A stretch of DNA of 64,000 bases from Apoderus coryli (Eukaryota; Arthropoda; Insecta; Coleoptera; Attelabidae). Under the pieces are notes generated by a model. That model was not told the DNA's origin, made no database searches, and saw only the letters and a program-made list of their open reading frames with translations. The translations under genes were made by a program, and so were the position numbers. The DNA lies in assembly GCA_911728435.2 (NCBI GenBank), contig OU452204.1:1426001-1490000 (forward strand), given 5' to 3'. Positions 12,851 to 24,434 of the stretch are shown here, piece after piece (within the stretch, counting starts at the first letter, position 1; each line of letters begins with the position of its first letter).

Positions 12851-13480
12851 GTCGCTATGGTTAAGTTATATTTTAGTATGTTATACTGAAATAATACTCT
12901 AGACCTTTTTCAAGTTTGTCAGGAATTTGCGTGTAAATTTCTTCTTCGATTTTCTTCTGCCGTTAACGCTAATAAAAGTCTGATGGAACTCAATTTAGCG
13001 ATAGGTGTAAAAGTTTCTGAGAAGTCGATTACTGGACGTTGCGTAAAACCTCTGGCTACCAATTTTGCTTTTCTTCTTTCTTAATTGCCATCTGCATTGA
13101 ATTTTTTGTCTTTGCGTTATTTTTTTTTTGTTGTTACCATGTTTTTGTTTGGCTTTTCTCTTTAATTATCCAAGATCCGTTTTTTTTTGTACTGTTATTC
13201 CGTTTTTAAAGTTTCCTTCCATTCGTCGTAAGCATCTTTTTCTCCAATCAATCATTAATCTTTTATCCATTTTGTAGTTGTATATTTCAAATTATATAAA
13301 TTATTCTTCAGATAACGTCGAATATGGACAATTTATTGTAATTTACAACTTTCTTGTTGATCTATTGATTCTTGTCGTCGATGTAATTATTTTTGTTCTT
13401 AATCAATTGCGCCATGATTTTCATGTTCTTGATTTCTATTAATAAATGTTTTTATTCTGACATCAATTGTCGCTGGCGAG
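12850..13480 (-). pseudogene. Ty1/copia reverse transcriptase fragment
   Basis: On the minus strand around 12980-13090 the frame reads [20 protein letters not shown] then [17 protein letters not shown]. This is the copia RT N-terminus (consensus [22 protein letters not shown]). Upstream pieces (DAYDEWKETLKTE near 13225) fit the preceding W-x-x-A-M region. It is frameshifted and truncated before the catalytic YVDD motif. It lies between the possible gypsy leader and the gypsy protease fragment, so it probably inserted into or beside the gypsy element. Confidence 0.7.
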
Positions 13481-13499
13481 GCACCGTTCTGATTTTCTC

Positions 13500-13834
13500 C
13501 CATTCGCGTTACAATGAGAAACCAGTATTAAGTTATGCAATACAGTTTTCAAACATAGAGTTCTCATAGCGGATGCAGAAGACAACATGATATTGGGAAT
13601 GGATGTCATGCACGACTTCGAAAGACTTAAACGTGGTACATTAAATATAAATGGTGAAGAAATTATTCTGCATCATAAGTACGAAGATACGGTGCGAGTA
13701 ATTTTAGCGGAAGACATTATTGTACCCGAGAGAACTGAAATGGTAGTTAGTGCCCACATGGAGACCGATTTTGGAATGATTATGATGTTAGAACCCAAGG
13801 TTCATGATTTGGAAATAGGACGAGGCGTAGCAAA
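13500..13834 (+). pseudogene. Gypsy-type pol fragment, N-terminal part (protease region)
   Basis: The frame reads VLIADAEDNMILGMDVMHDF, then EEIILHHKYED and VPERTEMVVSAHM. The ILGMD motif is the C-terminal landmark of retropepsins in insect Ty3/gypsy elements, and the following strand pattern is the linker to RT. The frame stops at 13834 where a BEL element is inserted and resumes in the same sense at 24655. That BEL insertion is flanked by GCAAA on this side and GCAAT on the other. The ten-kilobase gap is therefore an insertion, not an end of the element. Confidence 0.75.
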
Positions 13835-13957
13835 TGGTATAAATAATATGGACTGTATTCTTTTTGTATTGTTTTTACGTATTTATTTAGTACAATAATA
13901 ATTAATGTGAGAAGCACCATAGATGCTCTCACCCTTACAAACGTTTAATATGTACTA

Positions 13958-15122
13958 CACATAAGACCCACAATATAAGGGAAACGACCATACTAAAGGT
14001 TTGGGAACTGTTTGCAGCGTTCCAGTGGTTGTCGACAAGAACTAATTTTAGAATGTACAGGATTCGTGAATTAAGTTTGGAAAGACACAAAAAAGTTTGT
14101 GTATTAATTGATAGATGGCGCCATTTCATAAGATTGAAATGTGAATAATATAGCATAATTTTTTGTTAACTATGTCATTCTCATTTCAGTGAAGTGAAAA
14201 CCTTGAATGTTCTAGTTTTTTTTTTGTAACGACCGTACTACCTCTATTCCCCGATTTCAGTAAAATAGTTTCTAAATCCAAATATTTTGTCATAAAAAAG
14301 TTTGGATGATCCTTCCCACTCATGTTGCCTAGATTCTTTTTTTCGAGAATACTGTTTTAGATAAGGCAACCATCTCAGTTAAAAGACCTCCACTAAACAT
14401 TTCTTAAAACTAAACATTTGAACTTAGTATCTACTTTATTGAAATCAGAGTATAGTGGTTCATGTAACAGATTTAAATAATGAAAACAAAAAAACAAACA
14501 ACTTTGAAATTTGCTCTATTAATGAATTTTTACATCATGTGTAGGTTCGAAATAATTGTAGGTATACATAACAGGAACCACTCGTAAAACAATACAAAAA
14601 TAGAATCAGAAATATGTTTATCGCAAACGAAATAGGTATTTCAGATGTATTATTTCAGGTGATAATTCATTTAAAACTAGATTATTAATATTAGTAAGTC
14701 ATTCACGCATAAGATTTGAATCCTTATCGGGAAATCTATGTCGTTTACTGGTTCTATCCACATACCCAGGCACTAAACACTTATTCCACCCATTACAACT
14801 ATCTTAAAGTTGCAGCAGGAGGCACGTGAATAACAAGTACAGCAATAGCTTTCCACAAAATTGCACAATAATAATATTATAAAGAGGATTTATAATATTC
14901 TAACAGCCAGACTTTTTTAACCACAAAAACAAAACAATGAATTTTTTTAACCTTCTTCTTCTGGTTGACAATTGACAGGACTGACATAACGCAGTTACCG
15001 GCAGCCGGCAGGGAGAGTTCTTTAATTTTCGACTCCAACGCCATGCAACGTCTGTATACAGAACTAAAAACAGTGTCCAAGGTCGTACGCCTTCGTTTCC
15101 TTTATATTGTGTGTGTTATGTG
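13958..15122. mobile_element. Non-autonomous hAT-like element with 8-bp TSD
   Basis: Inserted in the BEL 3' LTR. The target duplication ATGTACTA is perfect (13950-13957 and 15123-15130), and the intact LTR at 24435-24654 has a single copy. Terminal inverted repeats of about 28 bases (CACATAAGACCCACAATATA at the left, reverse complement with three mismatches at the right) bound 1165 bases. An 8-bp duplication is the hAT signature, but the termini lack the usual CAG start. No transposase is visible; the 67-codon minus frame at 14877-15080 is not recognised. Confidence 0.8.
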
Positions 15123-15361
15123 ATGTACTACTAACTAATATACTACACAGTATGACAAAATATAAAAGCAATGTTGCCAAATGGCAATCGATTAACATTA
15201 TCAGTAATTTTTAAGTAATGAAATAGTTGGCGTAAACATGCTGCCGCCCTTGAAATATGTATTTGAAATATACTTGTTGGAGAGACTGACTGTATTAAGA
15301 ATTTTTATTTTTATTTATTATAATAAAAGAGAAAGGATTTATCGTAAAGTTTAACGTTCTA

Positions 15362-17230
15362 CTATTTATTCACTGGTTTCATTTGGTACATCAATTTTTG
15401 TATTAACAATTTATAATATAGCAATTGTTGAGTGCCACAGTGCATTAATCGTATGTGCTCATGGCGTATAATTAAGATAGTTGTTATAGGATGTTTAGTA
15501 TCGAGTATTATGGGATGTTTTGTAGAGTAGGGAACACTAGAATTTTGTATCCTACCACCGACTCTTAATAAAGTATTTTGATCCATAAATGGATTTAAAT
15601 TCAATATCTTACTCTTACTGCTTAAAGATATTTTATTTCTAAGATTTAAATAGCCTTTAGGAAATGATTGTCTTTGAGATAAGCGTACTATCCGCTCTAA
15701 TGAGTCCTTTAGCTCTTTAGGATTTATAGGACCGTAAACACAAGAATTTAGGCATTTCATATTATTGTAAAACCAGTAGCAATATGCTACAGTTCTTTGT
15801 AACGTCATTATAGAAAAGAAACGGTCAAAAGGGAAGTGTAAATCTTGTTAACAAGTTAAATTGACACCCTTTGCTCAGGCATATTTTCAATATCCTCCAG
15901 TTGTGGAATATTTCTATGCATTAGGCTACGATTTTATAGAAACTCAAGACCCTCCCACCACAGATTTGAATTAAATAGTTGCTCAGCGGTGGTACCTCTA
16001 GATATTAAATCCGGAGGATTCTCTTGACCTTTGATATGAAGCCATTGAAAAGGTTCGGATAAATTCTGAATTATCGTGACTCTATTAGCTACAAAGGTCT
16101 TCCATTGACTAGGGCAAGTCTTGAGCCAGCATAGAGCTATAATTGAATCGGACCGGTAATAATACTTCTGAATATCGACCCTCAGGGATAGTTTCGCTTT
16201 CTCCTATTGAAAGAGTACTAGAATTTAAACCTTCATTAATGGAGAATTGATTTATTAGTTCAGGTTTATTCGATAGCCACTTGCGCAATTCGAAACCACC
16301 GCTAGCTAGAATTTTAGTAACATCTCTCTGGATTTGCACTAGTTCGGTTTCTGAATTGCTACCACTAATCAAATCGTCCATGTAAAAATCCTCTAAGATT
16401 ACACGACTAGCAACTGGAAATGAATTTGCGTTATATAGATAGGATTAATTAAGTATAGACTTAATTGTTAATTGTTTTAAACAACGCACAGCTAAGAAGG
16501 GGGATGACGATCCTCCAAAAATAACGGTTTTTAGCTCGTAACAATCTAGTTCATCATCGGAATTGTCTCTACAACAGATCCTTTGATACTTAGCCTGGTC
16601 AGGATATATTAGTATTTGCCTGTACATCTTCCAGATGTCAGCATTTAATACATATTTATAACAACGGAATCGTAAAATAATAGTATATAAGTCTGGTTGA
16701 CTACTAGGACCCACGTACTGCACGTCGTTCAAGGATAAACCATTTACTAGACATATTCTTGATTTAGTGGTTAAACGCTCTCCTTAACAACCGCATGATG
16801 TGGTACGTAGTAACCATTGATATCGTGAAGAATATTGAAAATCTTAATATTAACCATATGTTTCAAGTCAACATATTCCTTTAATTGTTTAGTATATTCC
16901 CTGAATATTTATTAAGTCTTTTTTCTAAAGAACAAAACCGAGTTATTGCATTATTGTGTGAGAAACGTAAATTTTTCAAGTTATCTTTAAATGGGATTTT
17001 GACTATTAATCGGATCTCGTTTATAGGTTTTTGGAAAGTGCTCTTCGCAATACTCCTCAGATTTATTCAAAGAACGAGCTTCGTTACATTATTCTATTTG
17101 CCAAAAATTTTGAAGGATTTTCTCGATATTGAAATTATCAGTTGAAAGACATTGTGTTCCTAATTGTATTAGCCTGATTTAATTTTAATACATCACCTAA
17201 AAGCCAACCTAGCAACGTATTTTGCAACAT
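15362..17230 (-). pseudogene. BEL element 1 pol: RT to integrase zinc-binding domain
   Basis: RT palm is at 16445-16732 (ADIWKMYRQILIYPDQAKYQ, then FGGSSSPFLA). The catalytic MDDLI motif starts at 16381 (DDLISGSNSETELVQIQRD, GGFELRKWLSNKPEL). The integrase zinc-binding part is at 15362-15808 (LLRVGGRIQNSSVPYSTKHP, then H-x4-H in RHEHIRLMHCG). Frames are broken in several places. The frame ends at 15362 and the 3' LTR begins at 15238, so the catalytic integrase core has been lost. Confidence 0.85.
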
Positions 17231-17234
17231 AGGT

Positions 17235-18463
17235 TTATTTGAGTACTTGATCTGTTCCAACACTAATATTGGGAGCATCGAATGAACAAACCCGTAAAGG
17301 TTGCGAAATTGTTGGAATAACTAAACAATAGATTTCTTCTTCAAAACTATTTACGCATGAACTAAACTTTAATTTCGATCTTACTCGAGCTGGTGAAACA
17401 CTTTTACCTACTCCTAAAACTGAATATTCAATCCCTAATCGATTTGCCAAATTTAACGTAATAAAGCTACTCTGGCTACCCGGGTCTAATAGTGCCTTTG
17501 CATATTGGATATGTCCGTTTTTATTATCGTATACCTTTATAAGCGCTGTAATAAGAAGACATTGTGTATAATCGCTTTTTGCATCCCTAGTATGTGCTAC
17601 CAGTGTATTTCTAGCATCACTTGTTCCACTGGCACGCATATCTACGACGTCAGATGCAGCGGATGAATATTGTTGGCCGGCAGAGGTTGTTTGCTTGGGC
17701 CTACTGACTAGTCGCAAGAGACCGTACCTTGCTCTGAATTTAAATGAATCATGGTATTGTGTTTTTTCGCACACATACGACAATTTGTTTTTGTGCACTG
17801 TTTGGTAGGATGGGAAGAGTCAAAGCAATTATTACACAATTTTAATATACTTATTTGTTTGATTCTAGTAGGAATGTCCAAGTTTTTAAATCCTTCGCAA
17901 CGATATATGGTATGTTCTGCCTTGCTAAGGTAACATGACAGCTTCTTTGTCACAGCTGAAAGCTCTAGTTTTTTCATTTGGGTATTTATTAAACTGTTAT
18001 CTATTCCCAATGCCTTTATTACTTTCATTTTTTGTTAATTCAACTCTTTCTAGAAACACACATTTAGCTTTTAAAAACTTGAACATTTCCTTTCTACTAT
18101 AGTAGATAAATCATTTTCAAGGTGATAGGCTTCCCAATCTCTTCTTGTAGAATTGTCTAGTTTATTGCTAATTAAATGCACAAGAAGTATATACCACTCA
18201 TCAGTAGGAAAGCCCATAGATTTCAACGAGCGTAAAGTTTTTCTAACATTGTCATACAATTTTCACAGTTCTGTATGAGATTCTTTTATGATTGTCGGAG
18301 CATCGAATAAAGATTTTATTTAGTTATGAAAAATTATTTTTTTTTCATAACGTTCACTTATTATTGACCACGCTATTTCATTATCGGAACTTACAGCTAC
18401 CGAGGACATAAGTTGTAAAGGCTCACCCTCAAGCATTGACTTTAAATAATAGAATTCTTGAAT
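17235..18463 (-). pseudogene. BEL element 1 gag (3' part), zinc knuckles and protease
   Basis: In minus orientation, 18463 to about 18290 encodes the gag helix region (IQEFYYLKSMLEGEP, then AVSSDNEIAWSIISERYE). 18259-18071 continues it (MGFPTDEWYILLVHLISNKL). 18028-17708 carries paired Cys/His knuckles (CNNCFDSSHPTKQC, CRMCAKKHNTMIH). 17798-17235 carries the aspartic protease with its active-site ALLDPGSQSSFI. Several frameshifts separate the pieces. The gag N-terminus is displaced to 23743-24239 by element 2. Confidence 0.85.
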
Positions 18464-18467
18464 GCTC

Positions 18468-19339
18468 TGTCGCGTCCACAGCTTTTTTTGTGTATTATTA
18501 TTATTATTATGTTTCCTTAGTTTTAATTTAATAAGTATTTGATTATTATAACCATTCTATATTTCGTAATTACTTAAGTATTCCAATTACTGAATGCTCT
18601 TCTCATTTTTCTCCGTAGCACTGGACAAGTAGTATATGGCGTGTTCTTTCTTTCTTTTAGGTTTATGATTTATTTTGGAATGAGTGGAAGAGTGGCATAT
18701 GCCAAATCTCATTTACTTTGTGTTGATTGCCTTAGGACTGAACTTAACTGTACTAGATTTTGTAAAATATTGTAAAATTTATTGTTTGGTTTTGTCATTT
18801 GGTTATTTTGCACAATAAAGCATTTATTATTATTATTTAGTTTTAATTAATTCAATTTCTTAATGTGTCGTTGTGCCGTGTAAATATGCCTTAAGAACCT
18901 TACTTATCGCGCACGCGTACCGCGAGAGACATTTTTCATATTTTTGCACATTCTTAGAAAAACCGCTGAACCGTTGGCAACCGCTGCTTTCGTTTAGCTT
19001 AAAGTTTTGAATTGTTCGCTAATTTTTATTGAATTACATATTTATAATCGCAAACTATGTTGTATGTATATGTGTATGTTATTTGGACTGTGGTGTTGGA
19101 GTGGAGAAAGTAGAGAAAGGGCTGGCCAGCATATCATACCATACGATAAAGCCGCAACGTGAGTACCCGACACTAATTGTATTAAGTAGGTTTTTTTAGG
19201 CTTACGTTCTACCCTTATAATTCTAATCTGCCCAGGTCCATCATTGAAATCTCTCACTAGTAGTTATCAAACATAAACATAAAAAAATAAATACAATTGT
19301 GTAATTGCCCCATTTAAGGGTAATTACTCAACATTTCTG
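18468..19339 (+). repeat. BEL element 2 LTR, plus orientation
   Basis: Starts TGTCGCGTCCACAGC and ends ACTCAACATTTCTG. It matches, in reverse complement, the LTR at 19357-19983. It is longer because about 240 bases (roughly 18605-18845, ending CAATAAAGCATTTATTATTA) are inserted. That insert has a LINE-like 3' tail. Confidence 0.8.
18605..18845 (+). mobile_element. Short insertion in LTR, LINE-like 3' tail
   Basis: Present in the plus-oriented LTR and absent from its inverted partner (compare 19850-19860). It ends with a polyadenylation-like CAATAAAGCATTTATT and (TTA)n, resembling the tail of the Jockey-type LINE near 44046-44075. It is probably a severely 5'-truncated LINE or a SINE. Confidence 0.55.
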
Positions 19340-19356
19340 TGGTCCTTCGAGCCGGG
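19340..19356 (+). other. BEL primer-binding site between two inverted LTRs
   Basis: TGGTCCTTCGAGCCGGG, the same primer-binding sequence seen in BEL element 1. It is the only DNA separating two head-to-head LTRs. Confidence 0.75.
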
Positions 19357-19983
19357 CAGAAATGTTGAGTAATTACCCTTAAATTGGGCAATTACACAAT
19401 TGTATTTATTTTTTTAATGTTTATGTTTGATAACTACTAGTGAGAGATTTCAATAATGGACCTGGGCAGAATAGAATTATAAGGGAGCACGTAAGCCTTA
19501 AAAACCTACTTAATATAATGAATTTCGGGTACTCACGTTGCGGCTTTACTGTCTCCTATATGCTGGACAGCACTTTCTCCACTCCAACACCACAGTCCAA
19601 ATCACATACACATATACATACAACACAGTTTGCGATTATAAATATGTAATTCAAGAAGAATTAGCGAACAATTAAAAACTTTAAGGTAAACCAAAGCAGT
19701 GGGTTGCCAACGGTTCAGCGTTTTTTCTAAGAATGTGCAAAAATATGAAAAATGTCTCTCGCGGTGCTCGTGCGCGATAAGTAAGATTCTTAAGACATAT
19801 TTACACGGCACAACGACACATTAAGAAATTGAATTAATTAAAACTAAATGACAAGAGCATTCAGTAATTGGAATTCTTAAGTAATTACGAAATATAGAAT
19901 GGCTATAATAATCAATTACTGATTAAATTAAAACTAAGGAAACATAATAATAATAATACACAAAAAAAGCTGTGGACGCGACA
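19357..19983 (-). repeat. BEL element 2 3' LTR, minus orientation
   Basis: About 627 bases. In minus sense it begins TGTCGCG directly after the polypurine tract and ends ACATTTCTG at the central primer-binding site. The minus open frame at 19602-19811 inside it is not a gene. Confidence 0.8.
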
Positions 19984-20009
19984 TATTCTCCCCTAAAATG
20001 CGAAGCATT

Positions 20010-21146
20010 TTAATAAACAGCGAGTGGACACAGCTTTGAAATCGGACGTCGCAGTTCGTCCTTAGCGGTGCGTATGGAGGCAACTCTTGCGCGCCCGTCC
20101 GCACATGTGAAAATTCTAGGCAAACGACCCATAGCCCATTGTAATGGGGGTAGATTATCATCTTTGATCAAAACTAATGTATCCAATTCTATAGGAGGCT
20201 GTTCAGCGAACCATTTAGACCGCTGATTCAAGGTGTGAAGATACTCCTTGGACCAGCGATCCCAAAAATGCACGTTGGTAACTGTTAACCCGCTTGCATG
20301 GGTTAACAGTTACCAACGTGATAGTCGGTTCAGGGGTAGATCAGATATGCTCTCGCTTGTTAACACTACCAAAGGCTCACCGGTTAAAAAATGACCAGGA
20401 GTCAAAGCGCCGAAGTCGTTAGGATCATTACTGAGAGGCGTTAATGGTCGTGAGTTAACCACTGCCTCGATTTGAACCAAGACAGTGAGAAATTCCTCAT
20501 AACATAGTACTTGGTCCAACAACCCTAAACAAATGAGTTTAAATTTTTAATTAAAATGCCACTTAATGTGTTCGCATAATGCCGAATTTGCCATTATAGC
20601 ATTCAGTTGCCTATAGGCCCCTACAAAATTGTTCCCCTGATCGCTGTACAAGTCGGTACAACGACCGCGACGAGCAATAAAGCGCTTCAAGGCAGCTAAA
20701 AAGGCCTCTATGATTAGCTCCGAGGTTAACTCTAAGTGAATGGCCTTAGTGGACATGCAGACAAACAGACAAATATAGGCCTTATAGCTTTTGGAGCCAC
20801 GATGTTTCGATATTGAGACCTTGAGGGGTCCGGCGTAATCAACTCCGCTATGTAGAAAGCACTTAACGCCTGTTACACGAGCAGAAGGCAAATCACCCAT
20901 TACCGGAGGAACAAGAGTCTGGGGACGAGTCTTCCAGCATTGCAAACACTTGCCAATTATGTGACGGATTACACGTTTGGACAATATAATCCAAAATGAT
21001 TGTGAGAGAATACATTGCACCTCGAAAATGTCATATCTGACGATAACCCCTATATCGCTGACGTTTCTCAGCCATACTAAATATGAGTTATTTATAAAGA
21101 AATAACAAGGAAAACCAAGAAAGCGGTATGAGACTATGTAAAACAA
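20010..21146 (-). pseudogene. BEL element 2 integrase and C-terminal domain
   Basis: The integrase core at 21146-20547 reads CLQCWKTRPQTLVPPVMGDL, then HSGVDYAGPL with the first catalytic Asp, CMSTKAIHLELTSE, and YSDQGNNFVGA with the second Asp. The frame stops after IKWHFN, just where the third catalytic residue should follow; the next frame (20522-20310) restarts later with EAVVNSRPLTPLSNDPNDFG. The active-site Glu block is therefore deleted. The end (20273-20010) is the BEL C-terminal domain (FWDRWSKEYLHTLNQRSKW). Dead. Confidence 0.88.
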
Positions 21147-21519
21147 AGTTTAAGGTAACACACTAAAACACAGCGATCCTCAGAATCACGAAAAACCAAG
21201 GAAATTAGTGTGTAAATATTAATTCAAATTTATGCGGTTGAAATTAAATGAAATTATAAATTTAAATCAATCAAATAGCGACAACACATAAAATGTTCAA
21301 TATCATAAAATAACAATCGAAGAGTCTAGGGACAATTTAAAATTAATCAAGAAAATTCAAATTGAAGCGGGTAACCATAGATTTTGAAAATTGCGGTGAA
21401 CTTCTAAAGAAGTTAAAAATTGGTAAATTTAAATTTATAGCGATGCCAGAATAATATATAAATTTAAATTGAACCGTTAAATCAAAAGCGTTAATCGCAA
21501 ACAAGAGCATATATGGGTA

Positions 21520-23462
21520 GGGGAGAGTGGGCCACCTTGAGACTAGTTCACCATGAGACAAACGCCGCCATTTTTAAGTTTGGCGCCAAAGCCGTAAGTT
21601 TTCTTCACCGCGTGCATCATTCCAAAAGTTAGGATTACTTATGTTCTCGGAGGGAACGCACGTGGTCTTATAAAAATTTTGAGCGAAAAATTTAGTATAG
21701 TGTACATGTAAGTTTTTTATACATTTATAGAAAAATCATCGATATACATTTTTCAAGTGACATTGTGCCATTTATATAATTTTATTGGAACAAGTAATTA
21801 TTCAGCTTATGAATTTTGTTCATATTAATGCATATCTTATAAGATTTTATTTAGAAAATTTCATAAAACTGATCGGTATGCTTTTGGGCTACCTTGAGAC
21901 ACATGATGTGGGCCACTTTGAGACTATGTCTCAAGGTGGCCCTTCAGTTTTTTTACAATTTTTAAACTCTCTAAATGTTTAGGATGTCGAGAGGTAGAAA
22001 GAGAAGATCTCAAAAGGGCATGTTTAGTCCAGATTCAATGAAGAAAGCTGTGGATGATGTCATAACGCATAAAATGAGTTTAAGGATTGCTGCGGAGAGA
22101 AACAACGTAAAATATCAGACACTTGCTAGATATGTTCAAAAAAACAAACATTCTCCGGTAGATAGCAAAATAATGTAGATCTGCTGGGATAGACTGGCTT
22201 CACGGCTATAAAAAGAGGCACATAGATTTAAGTGTGCGACAGCCAGAAGGATGTAGTTTGTCCAGAGCAACCTCATTTAATAAGTATAATGTGGATCAGT
22301 TCTGGGTTTCGAAAATGTGGCATAATGCCATTTGATAAACATATTTTTGATGAAGCCGATTTTTTAATGAACAGTGTTACCGACCGGCCACCAGCCTATA
22401 CGGAAGCAATAGAAGCAAATGACAGTGAACCTCAACAAGAACCGAGTGGCTTACAAAATGAATGCGATACACAAAATGTGATAGTGGTAGGAAATAATAT
22501 AACACCCGAAAAAAAGAGTAACAGTTCCGGCGATTTCAAATCTTCCGAGGAACTTTTTGGATTTCCAAAGGCCAAGAAACGGAAAATTGAAACCAGAAGA
22601 AGAAATACAGGTCGAAGCAAAATTATAACGGACACTCCAGAAAAGGAGGAAATCGAGCAGAAAAGTAAGAAGAGGAAGGAATCTTTTAAACGCTCGCAAG
22701 GAACAAAAAGAAAGGATGAATTAAATTCAAAAAGAACAGCAAATATTTCATCACCGGGCAGCGAAGGAAATTCATGTGTGTCTGACTCATCAGACTGTGA
22801 GTCATTCACTGATTTTGCCCTAAATATTGACGAAGACGCATATGTTTTGATCGAATTTCCTGATAGAAAATCTGTCTTTTATGTGGCCAAAGTTTTGGAA
22901 AAGAAAGATAATGATTTTAATGTTAGTTTTTTGCGACACAGTTCTAAAATAAAAACTCGTTTGTATTTCCAACGGTTGCAGATACGGCCTTTGTAAGCAT
23001 TTCAGATATTTGGTGTGTTCTACCACCATGTGCAAGCTTTTATCAGTTTTGGTATTAAGTTTGATAATATTGATATTCGCTAACTAGTATTAAGTTTAAT
23101 TCTGGGTTACAATCAGAATACACATTATTTTTACGTTAAAAAAAAGGATTTTCTTTTTGGTTTATATATTTTTTTTTGTTGCAGTTGTTATAATAAATAT
23201 GCAATATTTTTTTGAATGAATTTTAGATCATTTATTTCATGTCTCATAGTGGCCCATTAAGAGGGCTACCATGGGACAAAAACATGTTTTTTTAATTTAA
23301 AAATTATCACTTTGTGACTGGAGGGATTGCCACTTAATACTACTAAATATGTTTGCAATAGAGTGATGAATAACCAGCGATTGCTACTTTTTCTTTTTTT
23401 AATATAAGAGCATTACTCAGTGACAAAAACTGAAAAATGTCTCAACGTGGCCCACTCTCCCC
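21520..23462 (+). mobile_element. Pogo/Tigger-like DNA transposon, internally deleted
   Basis: It is 1943 bases bounded by 24-bp inverted repeats (GGGGAGAGTGGGCCACCTTG.. and its reverse complement with one mismatch), with a TA duplication at 21518-21519 and 23463-23464, as expected for Tc1/mariner/pogo. It encodes only the two ends of a pogo transposase (21975-22996). It probably moves, if at all, by a transposase supplied in trans. Confidence 0.9.
21975..22996 (+). pseudogene. Pogo-type transposase lacking the DDE core
   Basis: The N-terminal frame 21975-22178 holds a psq/CENP-B-type helix-turn-helix (SMKKAVDDVITHKMSLRIAA, then YQTLARYVQK). After a stop and about 80 bases, the frame 22232-22996 (254 codons including alternative starts) carries the post-catalytic motif SSGFRKCGIMPFDKHIFDEA and DFL..SVTDRP, which directly follows the DDE domain in Tigger/pogo proteins. 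It continues through a long charged tail rich in KRK runs to a C-terminal fold (DAYVLIEFPDRKSVFYVAKV). The roughly 250-residue catalytic domain is missing. The tail stays open, so the deletion looks recent. Confidence 0.85.
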
Positions 23463-23742
23463 TACACACCTTAATATATATTATTGTACCTATTCAAAAT
23501 AAAGAAATTTAAATATTATACCTAACAAGATAATAGAATAATTTTGAGTTGTACTAAAGTTGGAGATAAGCAATAGTAAATATCTATCCACAGCTGATTT
23601 TTTATGCACATACGAATTTATAATACTTTTAAATGGCGAAAATAATAATTATATATGAAATTAATATTAACTAGGTAGAAGAAAACAATGAAATACTAAA
23701 TGCTCTGCCTAAATCCGGCTCGACAAAGGACCAGAAATGTTG

Positions 23743-24239
23743 AATCGCCTGTAAGGAATTTAATATTTTCATGAACCAGTACGAAGAAGGTGTCACGAAA
23801 TTCTAAACAATGCTCAAACGAACCTTTAAATATAGGAAGTTTAATATTCGGTAATTTAAACATGTCATCTTGTGGGGGAGCATGAATACTAACTTCTGAA
23901 TCATTTTCACAATTAACCAAACTAATTTCATATTTCCCAAATAAATATTCCGCCAGCGCAATCAATTCGTAGTATTGTTGCTCAAATCTAGTAGGTTCTA
24001 AGATTTCTTGTTCTAATTCTAGCTTTTTATCATCTCCCTCATAGGAGAACTCGATTTCTAATTGTAAATCGTTAAATTCAGATAAATAAGACCTAAGGCC
24101 TTGCCCTTGTTACCCTTAATCTTAATTGTCTTACAGACTTGTCATTTCGCTCTTGAATTGTATCTAGATAGCCTTTAAATTTATTTAAATTGTTCTTGAC
24201 TTGTTCGCGTTTAAATCGTAGCTTGTTTATCTGGGTCAT
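23743..24239 (-). pseudogene. BEL element 1 gag, N-terminal part
   Basis: ATG at 24239-24237. The first frame reads MTQINKLRFKREQVKNNLNK and DTIQERNDKSVRQLRLR. After a frameshift, 23965-23743 encodes MFKLPNIKLPIFKGSFEHCL and EFRDTFFVLVHENI, the conserved BEL gag core (LP.I.LP.F.G....W..F.D.F...IH). It stops at the insertion of element 2 and continues at 18463. Confidence 0.8.
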
Positions 24240-24410
24240 GCTTATAGAACACAAATTGTAGATATTGTAATTGTAAATAGGATAAATTAATAGGAATAGA
24301 TAGGAACGGACTTACTGATTCTGGCCTCGTTACTTGCAGCGAAGGATCCAACAAGTCGGCCTGTTTCTACGAAACTAAATCGTTTTTCTTTTTTTTTTTC
24401 ACCAGCAATA

Positions 24411-24428
24411 TCCGGCTCGAAGGACCAA
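24411..24428 (-). other. BEL element 1 primer-binding site
   Basis: TTGGTCCTTCGAGCCGGA in minus sense, a few bases inside the 5' LTR. The same sequence is used by BEL element 2. Confidence 0.75.
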
Positions 24429-24434
24429 TTTTAT

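Larger units (their letters stand above)
18464..23742 (-). mobile_element. BEL/Pao element 2 with a palindromic LTR end
   Basis: It sits inside BEL element 1 gag; TGAAT at 18459-18463 and near 23743 marks the insertion. Pol lies on the minus strand (20010-21146), followed by a polypurine tract (GGGGAGAA at about 19987-19994 in minus sense) and a minus-oriented LTR, 19983 down to 19357, starting TGTCGCGTCC. Beyond that LTR is a 17-base primer-binding-site sequence (19340-19356) and then the same LTR in plus orientation (18468-19339). At the other end only the last few LTR bases (ACATTTCT) and a primer-binding-like GGTCC..CGAGCCGG remain near 23710-23740. The internal part is mostly lost and carries the pogo-like element at 21520-23462. 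Confidence 0.75.

Noticed and set aside
17751..17933. Plus-strand frame at the BEL zinc-knuckle region
   Set aside because: Shadow of the minus-strand gag; no independent support.
22432..22809. Minus-strand frames opposite the pogo transposase tail
   Set aside because: Shadow frames of the Lys/Arg-rich plus-strand coding sequence.
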